Source: Oceanobacillus oncorhynchi | GTDB taxonomy: Bacteria; Bacillota; Bacilli; Bacillales; Amphibacillaceae | Reading direction: 5' to 3' | Assembly: GCF_000821065.1 (NCBI RefSeq) | Contig: NZ_CDGG01000001.1 | Coordinates: 558,001 to 622,000, forward strand | Length of the DNA: 64,000 bases | In this document: positions 48,267 to 62,647 of the stretch, piece after piece | How the letters are laid out: every line of letters begins with the position of its first letter | How positions within the stretch are numbered: position 1 is the stretch's first letter | Notes under the pieces: generated by a model | Told to the model about the DNA's origin: nothing | The model's input: the letters and a program-made list of their open reading frames with translations, nothing else | Databases searched by the model: none | Program-made: the position numbers and the translations under genes

Positions 48267-48317
48267 ATAGAAATCCACAGAGTTAGGTGCTCTGTGGATT
48301 TCTATATTTATTTTTTT
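48267..48317 (+). terminator. glyA terminator
   Basis: ATAGAAATCCACAGAG pairs perfectly over 16 bp with CTCTGTGGATTTCTAT, loop TTAGGTG, then a T-rich tail. The remaining gap to upp (48318-48666) shows a possible -10 TATAAT (48394-48399) but no credible gene; the 69-codon frame at 48440 is AT-driven. Confidence 0.9.
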
Positions 48318-48621
48318 CTGTTGGTTAGTATAGAAATATTCTCTAAATTTAAAAGATGCATAAGGTGAATTATTAAATTATATACTTTTCTTTTATAATA
48401 GACGTGAATAATCTTTAGTCAGATATTATAACTAGCGGAGTGTATTTCTGGAGCGACAGCCAGGAAATCTTTTTTATTCCAAAGCATATCTATTATTTGA
48501 TTTATAGTAAAACCAACTTGATTTCTTCAGGAATCAGCGAGATAATAAAAAACAAAATTATAATTTTTGCAATAAACTATTATTCATTCAGCAAAGAAAA
48601 TTCACTTGAAAGCATACCTGA

Positions 48622-49296
<675 letters not shown>

Positions 49297-49304
49297 GAGA
49301 ATGA

Positions 49305-49338
49305 AGAGCAGACTGGATATCATATCTAGTCTGCTTTT
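49305..49338 (+). terminator. upp terminator
   Basis: GAGCAGACT pairs with AGTCTGCTTTT around the short GATATCATATC stretch; T4 at the 3' side. Confidence 0.75.
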
Positions 49339-49466
49339 CATGTTAAAAAGAAGACTGGGGATAACACAGAATACCATAAAAGAACCGTGTGATAAATTTA
49401 CCCCCGTTAAAAATTGTATAAAATGACCTTTATCCACGAAAACTACTCTACAAAGGTGGAGATGTT

Positions 49467-51686
49467 ATGTGGAAAAAGGTGTTGTACTCTCTCGTAATCT
49501 GCTTGTTTTTGATGCAGCTGCAAACCATAACAGTGTATCATGCTGATAATCCTAAGCAGACTCTGATTATAGAAGTAGAGGGAGACCCGCATGAAGTAAA
49601 AGAAGAAATAGAAGCTTATCATCCATTTGTGGAGGTTGTAGCGGTATACGATATTGTTTTTGACGGACTTGCTGTCGAAGGAAAAGGAGAGCAGCTGGCA
49701 GAGCTTGGCTCCATTGAGCAGGTGAAGACATTCCACCAGGTGCAGACATACGAAACCCTGCCTCAACAGACAAATAGCGCCGATGTAACGGAAGAAATGG
49801 ATTTCTCTGCACCAGAACCGCAAGATTTGAATACAACTCCTTTTACAGGGGACGGTGTTAAAGTAGGTGTGATTGATACTGGAATTGACTATAACCATAA
49901 TGATTTACAAAAGAATTATCAAGGCGGCTATGATCTGGTTGATTTCGATGATGATCCAATGGAAACCACACCGGAGGAAGGGCAGCCAACTGCACACGGG
50001 ACCCATGTAGCAGGAATCATTGCAGGCAATGGGGAGATAAATGGGGTAGCTCCAGACGCAGAGATTTACTCCTATCGTGCTCTTGGGCCAGGCGGTTCAG
50101 GCTCCTCTGTTCAAGTGCTGGCTGCTATAGAAAAAGCAATCGAGGATGAGATGGATATTATCAACCTGTCCTTGGGCAATGATGTCAATGTTCCGGATTA
50201 CCCGACGAGTATGGCTGTAAACCGTGCCAGCGAGCTTGGCATGATTGTTGTTATTGCAAATGGAAACAGCGGACCGGATGCATGGACAGTCGGATCGCCG
50301 GCAACAGCAGACAAGTCTGTATCTGTGGGAGCATCCACAACACCCCAAAAAGAGCCTGTGCTTGCAGATACGTTTGAGGAAAAGGAAATTCCTTTAATCG
50401 AAGCAATCGGAGCTGAACCATGGGAGTTGGACCGCTCCTATGAGCTGGCGGATATGGACAATCTGGAGCAGGGAGAATCTCTACAAGGAAAAATAGCAGT
50501 TGCGAAACGAAAAGAGATTCCCTTTTTTGAATTGGCATTACAAGCAGAAAGTCTGGGTGCAGAAGCCTTGATTATTTATAATTCAGAACCTGGACCTTTG
50601 CAGGCATCGGTAGAGAATAACCGTCAGCCTGTAACAATTCCGGTTGCTTCTATCCAGCAAGAAGAAGGAGAATGGCTGCAGACGCAAATAAATCAAGGGA
50701 ATTATTTTATAGATTCTATTCAAAAAGAATCGTTATTGACGATTGCACCCTTTAGTTCACGTGGGCCGGTGACTGTCCAATGGGCAATCAAGCCGGATAT
50801 TTCTGCACCGGGAGCTGCCATATGGAGCACGGTTCCCGGAGGATATCAGGCAATGGACGGGACGAGTATGGCCGCTCCGCATGTGGCAGGAGCCTTTGCT
50901 GTTTTAAAGGAGGCGCATCCAGACTGGACGAATACACAGCTGATTGGCGCACTTAAAACAACAGCACAGCCTTTTGAAGAACAGGAAGTCCGGCTTAATG
51001 CTACTACGCAAGGGATGGGACTGATGCAGCTGGATGCGGCAGTAGATACCCCTGCCATTATTTCTGACCCGCAGCTGGAGTTTGGGAAGCTGAATCAGTA
51101 TCAGGAATCATTTACAGAAACAGTTACTATTGAAAATAAAACAGAGAAAGAACAAACGTATTATTTTGAAACGCCGGAGCGAAAAGATGGTCTAGTATGG
51201 AGCATCCCGCAATCCTTTACAATCGAACCGGGAGAACAAGAGGAAGTAACGATAGAGCTGTCAATGAACCGGGAGCGTCTGGAAGAAGGAGTGCATGAAG
51301 GCTGGCTGACACTGAAAGAAGATGAAAGAAGCTATGCTTTGCCGTACATCATTGTCAATCAGGAGGCAGATCAGCCTAAAACGGCAGGCTTTGAATTCTA
51401 CTTGGAACCGTTTGAAAATGCGGATTATAAGTATCAATTCTTTGTAACAGAACCTGTTAAAAGCCTGGATGTCAGTTTATATCACCCAGAGACATTATTG
51501 TTTGAACGGAAACTGCTGGAAGAAGCAGAACTGGAGGAAGGGCGTCATGAGGGAGTTATCAGCAAAGAAGAAGCAGGAGCACCTGGTTATTACCTGGCAT
51601 TAATCACAGCAGAGCTTGAAGACGGTGAGTTTGAGCAGGTGGAAACGATGGTTTTTATAGAAGATGTTCAAAATGTCCCTCAGTAA
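49467..51686 (+). CDS. Secreted subtilisin-like serine protease with PA domain (Vpr-like)
   Basis: A 739-residue S8 peptidase. A signal peptide (about 1-25) and an inhibitor-I9-like propeptide (about 30-105) precede the catalytic domain with Asp near 137 (VIDTGIDYNH), His near 178 (AHGTHVAG) and Ser near 467 (GTSMAAPH). A protease-associated domain of about 130 residues is inserted between His and Ser (VPVASIQ-like segment near 390), as in Vpr. The C-terminal 200 residues are beta-rich, probably Fn3-like. GGTGGAGATG precedes the ATG. It is inserted between upp and the atp operon; no sorting signal is seen, so it is probably released. Confidence 0.9.
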   Translation: MWKKVLYSLVICLFLMQLQTITVYHADNPKQTLIIEVEGDPHEVKEEIEAYHPFVEVVAVYDIVFDGLAVEGKGEQLAELGSIEQVKTFHQVQTYETLPQQTNSADVTEEMDFSAPEPQDLNTTPFTGDGVKVGVIDTGIDYNHNDLQKNYQGGYDLVDFDDDPMETTPEEGQPTAHGTHVAGIIAGNGEINGVAPDAEIYSYRALGPGGSGSSVQVLAAIEKAIEDEMDIINLSLGNDVNVPDYPTSMAVNRASELGMIVVIANGNSGPDAWTVGSPATADKSVSVGASTTPQKEPVLADTFEEKEIPLIEAIGAEPWELDRSYELADMDNLEQGESLQGKIAVAKRKEIPFFELALQAESLGAEALIIYNSEPGPLQASVENNRQPVTIPVASIQQEEGEWLQTQINQGNYFIDSIQKESLLTIAPFSSRGPVTVQWAIKPDISAPGAAIWSTVPGGYQAMDGTSMAAPHVAGAFAVLKEAHPDWTNTQLIGALKTTAQPFEEQEVRLNATTQGMGLMQLDAAVDTPAIISDPQLEFGKLNQYQESFTETVTIENKTEKEQTYYFETPERKDGLVWSIPQSFTIEPGEQEEVTIELSMNRERLEEGVHEGWLTLKEDERSYALPYIIVNQEADQPKTAGFEFYLEPFENADYKYQFFVTEPVKSLDVSLYHPETLLFERKLLEEAELEEGRHEGVISKEEAGAPGYYLALITAELEDGEFEQVETMVFIEDVQNVPQ

Positions 51687-51769
51687 TAAGCTGCGGGCAA
51701 GGATTTCTGTAAAACACAGCACGCAAGAAGTACGGATAGGCTTTTTTCGGCGGGATGTGGGTTGCAATT

Positions 51770-52000
51770 ACCAATGTTGTCAGGTTAATGAATTTTATTA
51801 AATATTATACAGATAGTACTCAAACCTATCTAGCGGAGGAAAAACACGGAGACTCCTATGGGAAAGCGTAGGGTGAAGACCCCGCAGAAAAAAAGTGTAC
51901 TTCTTTTTTTCGAGGAGGCTGAGCACAAGCCCATGGAAAGCGTAGTGTTTTTCCGCAGCGGTCGCATTAACCTGCAATTACTCGTCCCATCGAAAAACGT
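51770..52000. repeat. Dispersed MITE-like repeat, copy C
   Basis: A 201-bp core (51777-51977) is bounded by TTGTCAGGTTAAT and ATTAACCTG-CAA. It contains GCGGAGGAAAAACACGGAGA, CTATGGGAAAGCGTAGG, GAAGACCCCGCAG, an inner hairpin around AAAAAAAGTGTACTTCTTTTTTT and GTTTTTCCGCAGCGGTC. Just outside is TTACTCGTCCCATCGAAAAACG. Order and sequence match copies A and B. Confidence 0.8.
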
Positions 52001-52019
52001 CGCAGCGGACATCTCTTTG

Positions 52020-52062
52020 GCAAGAACACCGAGGTTGTAAAGACCTATTGGTGTTCTTGGTC
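52020..52062 (+). terminator. Hairpin after repeat copy C
   Basis: CAAGAACACC pairs with GGTGTTCTTG, with an inner AGGT/ACCT. It may terminate transcription from the protease. The following 250 bases hold nothing recognisable until the atp promoter. Confidence 0.5.
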
Positions 52063-52315
52063 TTTCTGAACATCCATGTATGATAATAAAATGTATTATT
52101 TTATCTCAGCTAAAATAAGATGAAAAAATCTCTGATTTCTACCTTTTTTATCTAGTAAAAAAAAGCTTGTTCACAAAAATGTCAAATCGATTGGAAGTAT
52201 TTGTGTGGAAGAGACCTTGTAAAACATTTCACAAACCCTTATACTATAGGAATACGCTTGATTTGAAGGGTTTTATGACGGTTTTAAAAATACCCAGTAT
52301 ATTGCTTGGTACACG

Positions 52316-52343
52316 TTGACAACTCTTACAGGCGTATTGTAAA
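52316..52343 (+). promoter_or_regulatory. Probable promoter of the atp operon
   Basis: TTGACA (52316-52321) and TGTAAA (52338-52343) are 16 bases apart, about 250 bases before atpI. It is the best match in the gap; the weak -10 keeps confidence moderate. A long atp leader is implied. Confidence 0.45.
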
Positions 52344-52592
52344 CTTACTTAGTGTGGAGAAAAGGAGAGAGCGGTAAAAGCCCATTAAAAATCGATGCTT
52401 TCTGAAAAATATGCGAAATGCATTTCTCTGCCTTCTATACATAGATGCAAATAGTATGTAACACCTCCGCATCTAAGACTACAAGTAGTATTACCCAGCA
52501 AGAAGTTCCCCAACTTGATTGAAAACGGATGCAAATCTATTTTCCTAACACAAGTATCTAAGTTGACGGGCATTAGGAGTGAAATAGCATTG

Positions 52593-53760
<1,168 letters not shown>

Positions 53761-53764
53761 ATAA

Positions 53765-54019
<255 letters not shown>

Positions 54020-54033
54020 TTTTTCAGAAATAT

Positions 54034-54070
54034 AATGGCGAAGTTTATCTCAGGGAGAATCTTCGCCATT
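54034..54070 (+). other. Hairpin downstream of atpE
   Basis: AATGGCGAAG (54034-54043) pairs perfectly with CTTCGCCATT (54061-54070); the following bases are CCTTTATG, not a full T-run. It can protect or partially terminate the atpE message, raising c over b, as c is needed in about ten copies. Confidence 0.7.
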
Positions 54071-54127
54071 CCTTTATGCAACAGTGTTCATTCTAAAAGG
54101 TATACGACGTTTTGTATGTAATAAATG

Positions 54128-54176
54128 AAATAGAGCAGGCAGCCCGGCTGAGCAGCAGCGGTATGCGCTCTATTTT
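54128..54176 (+). other. Second hairpin in the atpE-atpF gap
   Basis: AAATAGAGC (54128-54136) pairs with GCTCTATTT (54167-54175) around a GC-rich loop. It lies 18 bases before the atpF ribosome binding site. Confidence 0.6.
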
Positions 54177-54208
54177 AGAACAAGGTCTTAGCGAAAGGAG
54201 TGGAATTC

Positions 54209-54736
54209 GTGCATTCATATACTGATTTATTGATAGTTGGAGCCCAAATCGGCGGCTTGCAATGGGTAGACATGCTCGTTCAGCTATTTTTCTTCCTTGT
54301 ACTTCTGGCATTATTGAAAAAGTTCGCCTGGGGTCCATTGATGAATATGATGGAAAAGCGTGAGCAATACGTAGCGAATGAAATCGAAGAAGCTGAAAAA
54401 AGCAGAGCTGATGCAGAAAAAGCTTCTAAAGAAGCAGCTGAGCAGCTTAATCAAGTGAGAGCGGAAGCTCAAAAAATGATTGAAGATGCAAAAGCAGCAG
54501 GCAGCAAGCAAGAAGAACAGATTATTGCAGCTGCGAAGAAAGAAGCAGAGCGTCTGAAAGAAGCTGCCCAGGCAGATATCCAAAACGAGAAAGAAAGAGC
54601 TATCCAAGCGCTGCAGGATAAAGTGGCGTCTCTATCTGTATTAATTGCCAGCAAAGTGATTGAGAAAGAATTAACGGAGCAGGATCAAGAGAAATTAATC
54701 AACGAATACATTAAAGAGGTAGGAGAAGAGCGATGA
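54209..54736 (+). CDS. atpF: ATP synthase subunit b
   Basis: A 175-residue stator subunit: one N-terminal membrane helix (about 14-36) and a long charged coiled coil binding delta and alpha. The GTG at 54209 has AAAGGAG at 8 bases; GTG 54200 overlaps that site. The stop overlaps the atpH start (ATGA). Confidence 0.95.
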   Translation: MHSYTDLLIVGAQIGGLQWVDMLVQLFFFLVLLALLKKFAWGPLMNMMEKREQYVANEIEEAEKSRADAEKASKEAAEQLNQVRAEAQKMIEDAKAAGSKQEEQIIAAAKKEAERLKEAAQADIQNEKERAIQALQDKVASLSVLIASKVIEKELTEQDQEKLINEYIKEVGEER

Positions 54737-55278
54737 GTAATGTAGTAGTTGCTAAACGATACGCAGATGCTCTTTTCAGACTTGGAGTAGAACAGCAAAA
54801 ATTAGAACAGCTTACAGCAGACTTTAAAGTCGTGCAGCCTGTTTTTAAGAATGATAAAAAATTAGCTAAATTCCTGACGCATCCAAAGATTGATAATGCA
54901 AAAAAGAAACAGCTGGTAGTTGAAGGTTTTCAAGGGGTAGACCCGATTGTATTGAATACACTTCAATTATTGGTGGATCGCCATCGAATATCGATCATTC
55001 CAACCATTATCGATGAATTCATTTCTTTAGTAAATGATGCAAAAGGAATGGCAGATGCTACAGTTTATTCGACAAGAAATTTAACGGATGATGAAAAGAG
55101 TCATTTAGCACGCTCTTTTGCTGTCCGATTAGGAAAAAGTGCAGTTCAACTTAACAATATCGTCGATCCGTCGATTTTAGGCGGAATCAAAATCAGAGTT
55201 GGAAATACGATTTATGACGGTACGGTAAAAGGGAAGCTAAATCGAATCTCCCGTAGTATTGTATCTGCTAATAAATGA
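54733..55278 (+). CDS. atpH: ATP synthase subunit delta
   Basis: A 181-residue OSCP-type stator subunit linking b to the top of alpha3beta3. The N-terminal helical domain (VAKRYADALF) and the C-terminal signature LGGIKIRVGNTIYDGTVKG are present. The start overlaps the end of atpF by 4 bases; translational coupling is likely. Confidence 0.96.
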   Translation: MSNVVVAKRYADALFRLGVEQQKLEQLTADFKVVQPVFKNDKKLAKFLTHPKIDNAKKKQLVVEGFQGVDPIVLNTLQLLVDRHRISIIPTIIDEFISLVNDAKGMADATVYSTRNLTDDEKSHLARSFAVRLGKSAVQLNNIVDPSILGGIKIRVGNTIYDGTVKGKLNRISRSIVSANK

Positions 55279-55290
55279 TGATAGGGGTGA

Positions 55291-56808
<1,518 letters not shown>

Positions 56809-56870
56809 GATGTCTGCGATAAAAGTAAAAGGACTGAATAGCGAATAACTTCGGTCCGCATTCCTTATAG

Positions 56871-57749
<879 letters not shown>

Positions 57750-57761
57750 GCACGCAGGTAA

Positions 57762-59180
<1,419 letters not shown>

Positions 59181-59259
59181 TAGACAGCAGAGGATGATTC
59201 ATAAATGAAAGACCAATGTATCATCCTTATGGCTTCGAGGCCAGCTGTAGGAGGGGTAA

Positions 59260-59661
<402 letters not shown>

Positions 59662-59676
59662 TATAAGTTTTAAATA

Positions 59677-59718
59677 AATAAACTCCCTGCCTAAATGATG
59701 GATAGGGAGTTTATTTTA
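59677..59718 (+). terminator. atp operon terminator
   Basis: AATAAACTCCCT pairs perfectly with AGGGAGTTTATT, followed by TTAT. The remaining gap (59719-60126) shows no gene; AGTGGGGTGCGATTACTG near 60020 vaguely recalls the flank of the dispersed repeats. Confidence 0.85.
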
Positions 59719-60126
59719 TCGCAGTGTAACTGACTGCAGGACTCCCTCTGAATAAAATTGTTTTAAGAAGGGAGCAAACAGTTGAATAATAAATAATTCA
59801 TATTGGCTGTTATCGATATCAAAAGTACTTCTTACCAAGGAAATAAAACGAAATATGTTATAATTTCCCGGGAAATGATGCATTGAAAATATTATTCCAC
59901 AATATAAGACAAAAAATAAAAGTGGAATGGTATATATAAATGAAAGTAAGAAATTAGAATTTTGTTTTCTTATAATAATGCCGAGATGGTGATTGAAAAG
60001 AGTAATCAGCGAACGTTTTTAGTGGGGTGCGATTACTGACCACCGCCATAACCATTATAGCGGCAGGTATAAATCCGACAATCATTTAAAAAATAATATT
60101 TCAGCATATAAAGAAAGGATTTTGTT

Positions 60127-60378
60127 ATGTTTTCAGCAGGACAATTAGCTTTGCTCAGTATCTTCTCCCATATCATGTTTATTTATCTGACTTGGAAAGT
60201 AGTTACTGCCATCCGGATTGAAACGATATTTAAAAAAGGAAGATCAGCAGAAGCAAGAGTGTTTCTTCTGTTTATTACGATTATGATTGGAACAGGTGTA
60301 AGCAGGTTCTTTCTTGATATATTACAATGGTCTGGTGATTTAATATATCTTTTTTCTTCCATACATGTATTGATATGA
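60127..60378 (+). CDS. ywzB: YwzB family (DUF1146) membrane protein
   Basis: An 83-residue protein with two to three membrane helices (about 5-30, 44-62, 68-82) and a basic loop (ETIFKKGRSAEAR). It matches the small DUF1146 protein found between atpC and murAA in Bacillus. Function unknown. AAAGGAT-like site upstream. Confidence 0.85.
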   Translation: MFSAGQLALLSIFSHIMFIYLTWKVVTAIRIETIFKKGRSAEARVFLLFITIMIGTGVSRFFLDILQWSGDLIYLFSSIHVLI

Positions 60379-60426
60379 AAACTTCTGTCAAAACTGAGAT
60401 TAATAGATTTGATAGGAGGTTTTTTT

Positions 60427-61224
60427 ATGTTTCATAAAATTCTTTTTCATTCTAATTTCCCTTTTACCCAAGCAAGCCCCCTTCAGGCATTCCAAAATCG
60501 AGGTCAGCGAAACAAACAGGCTATTTGTTTTTTGCTGCTTATTTGCTTTTTTGTTAACCAGGCCTTCAGCCAGCCTTATCAGGAGGATGAAATGCAGGAC
60601 TTAGGTGCATTTGCGATGTCGAACGATTGGAATATCGACTTTTGGGAGGTAACGATGAAGGAACAGATGGCAGCAGAAGAGGCACAACATCTTGTTCAGC
60701 AGCTGGAAGCAACGTATACGCTACAGGAGGATAAGGATGAAAACCGGATAAAGTATACTTTTGAGAGTCGTCACAAAGAGGACCCCTTTTACGTAATATA
60801 TAATGTGATTCTTCCTGTGGATAAGGAAGAGCCGGCAGAAGTAATTGTTGTTATGCATGGGACTGATTGGAATAACCAAATAAGCCAAAAGTATCAAAAA
60901 GAGAAAAGAGCTGTACAAAAGAATTATTTAACAAAAGAGACACAACTATATACTTGTCTATCTATACAAGATAGTGATATAATGAATCACGATGTAATTT
61001 TAAATGAAGCAGCGACATATTTTAATATAGAACATATTTCGACTAAAAATGACAATATAGAAAATTCTAGGATTGAAAAAAGTACATACGGGTATACAAA
61101 AACATGGGAGCAGTTTTATTTCATGGAAAATGACCCAAAAAATGTGCAAATTACCACTGTTGCAGATCGTCAAGGGGAAAAGAGTTTTATGATAGGAACA
61201 CCTATCCTAATCAATGAATATTAA
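60427..61224 (+). CDS. ywmB: YwmB family protein
   Basis: A 265-residue protein of the YwmB (DUF1779, TATA-box-binding-like fold) family, recognised mainly by position before murAA and length. An N-terminal basic stretch and a hydrophobic segment (ICFLLLICFFVNQAFS, about 34-49) suggest a signal peptide or anchor, with the bulk outside. AGGAGG lies 7 bases before the ATG. Function unknown; sequence matches are weak by eye. Confidence 0.78.
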   Translation: MFHKILFHSNFPFTQASPLQAFQNRGQRNKQAICFLLLICFFVNQAFSQPYQEDEMQDLGAFAMSNDWNIDFWEVTMKEQMAAEEAQHLVQQLEATYTLQEDKDENRIKYTFESRHKEDPFYVIYNVILPVDKEEPAEVIVVMHGTDWNNQISQKYQKEKRAVQKNYLTKETQLYTCLSIQDSDIMNHDVILNEAATYFNIEHISTKNDNIENSRIEKSTYGYTKTWEQFYFMENDPKNVQITTVADRQGEKSFMIGTPILINEY

Positions 61225-61260
61225 TAATAGGGAAATTAGATTCTGAAGGGGATTTATGAC

Positions 61261-62592
61261 ATGGAAAAAATCATCGTTGGTGGCGGACGAAAGTTAGAAG
61301 GCACTGTGCGTGTTGAAGGTGCTAAAAACGCAGTCCTGCCTGTACTTGCTGCTAGCTTAATAGCTAGTGAAGGAAAAAGTATTATTAAAGAAGTACCAGT
61401 ATTAGCAGACGTATACACAATTAATGAAGTGCTTCGCAACTTAAATGCCAATGTGGAATTTGATTCAACAGAAAAAACAGTAATGATTGATGCTTCTGCT
61501 AAGCTGGAGACAGAAGCCCCGTTTGAATATGTAAGAAAAATGCGTGCATCCGTGCTTGTGCTGGGACCATTATTAGCCCGCTATGGACACGCAAAGGTAG
61601 CTATGCCTGGAGGATGTGCAATTGGATCACGTCCAATTGACTTACATTTAAAAGGTTTTGAAGCTATGGGAGCAGAGATTCACGTTGGTAATGGTTTTGT
61701 AGAAGCTAAATCAAATGGCCGCCTGCATGGCGCGAAAATTTATTTAGATATGCCAAGTGTTGGTGCTACAGAAAATATCATGATGGCCGCTGCATTAGCA
61801 GATGGAAAAACAGTGATTGAAAACGCAGCGAAAGAACCTGAAATCGTTGACTTAGCTAACTACTTAAATAAAATGGGCGCAAGAATCGTTGGAGCTGGTA
61901 CTGAAACCATCCGTATCCACGGTGTGGAAAAGCTTTACGGAACGGAGCATATCATGATTCCAGATCGTATTGAAGCAGGAACATTTATGGTTGCAGCAGC
62001 AATTACAAAAGGAAATATATTAATTGAAAATGCTGTGCGTGAACATTTAAGTTCAGTGGTTTCGAAATTGGAAGAGATGAACGTGCAAGTGATTGATGAA
62101 GATGGCGGATTACGGGTTATTGGTTCTGATGCGACGCAATCTACAGATATAAAAACATTGCCGCATCCAGGTTTCCCGACAGATATGCAATCACAAATGA
62201 TGGCATTGATGTTATGTGCGAAGGGAACCAGTGTTATCACTGAAACCGTATTTGAGAACCGTTTTATGCATGTAGAAGAATTTCGCCGTATGAATGCGAA
62301 TATTAAAATTGAAGGCCGCAGTGTGATTATCGAAGGTCTTTCTAAATTACAGGGTGCAGAAGTGGCAGCGACAGATTTACGCGCAGCAGCAGCACTGATT
62401 TTAGCAGGACTTGTAAGTGACGGTTATACACGGGTTACAGAGCTGAAGCACTTAGATCGCGGATATGTTGATATCGTAGGAAAATTAGCGAATCTTGGCG
62501 CAGACATTAGACGCGTTGATGAAAATGGTGTCGTATTACAGCCATTAGGTGTAGAAGAAAATGTCGAATTAAGTGAATTTGTAACGGAATAA
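61261..62592 (+). CDS. murAA: UDP-N-acetylglucosamine 1-carboxyvinyltransferase 1
   Basis: A 443-residue MurA. Cys119 in [13 protein letters not shown] is the PEP-binding, fosfomycin-sensitive residue. [13 protein letters not shown] opens the enzyme. In B. subtilis this is the essential MurA, downstream of the atp operon. The normal next gene, spoIID, is displaced by the intron that follows. Confidence 0.96.
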   Translation: MEKIIVGGGRKLEGTVRVEGAKNAVLPVLAASLIASEGKSIIKEVPVLADVYTINEVLRNLNANVEFDSTEKTVMIDASAKLETEAPFEYVRKMRASVLVLGPLLARYGHAKVAMPGGCAIGSRPIDLHLKGFEAMGAEIHVGNGFVEAKSNGRLHGAKIYLDMPSVGATENIMMAAALADGKTVIENAAKEPEIVDLANYLNKMGARIVGAGTETIRIHGVEKLYGTEHIMIPDRIEAGTFMVAAAITKGNILIENAVREHLSSVVSKLEEMNVQVIDEDGGLRVIGSDATQSTDIKTLPHPGFPTDMQSQMMALMLCAKGTSVITETVFENRFMHVEEFRRMNANIKIEGRSVIIEGLSKLQGAEVAATDLRAAAALILAGLVSDGYTRVTELKHLDRGYVDIVGKLANLGADIRRVDENGVVLQPLGVEENVELSEFVTE

Positions 62593-62610
62593 TACTATCG
62601 CAATCCTTTC

Positions 62611-62646
62611 AAAAAAGATGTATCTCATGGAGATGCGTCTTTTTTA
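62611..62646 (+). terminator. murAA terminator
   Basis: AAAAAAGA-TG-ATCTC pairs with GAGAT-GCG-TCTTTTTT. The T-run ends 2 bases before the intron. Confidence 0.8.
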
Positions 62647-62647
62647 T

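Noticed and set aside
52385-52573. 62-residue minus-strand ORF upstream of atpI
   Set aside because: Overlaps the atp leader, has no homology I can see and no promoter.
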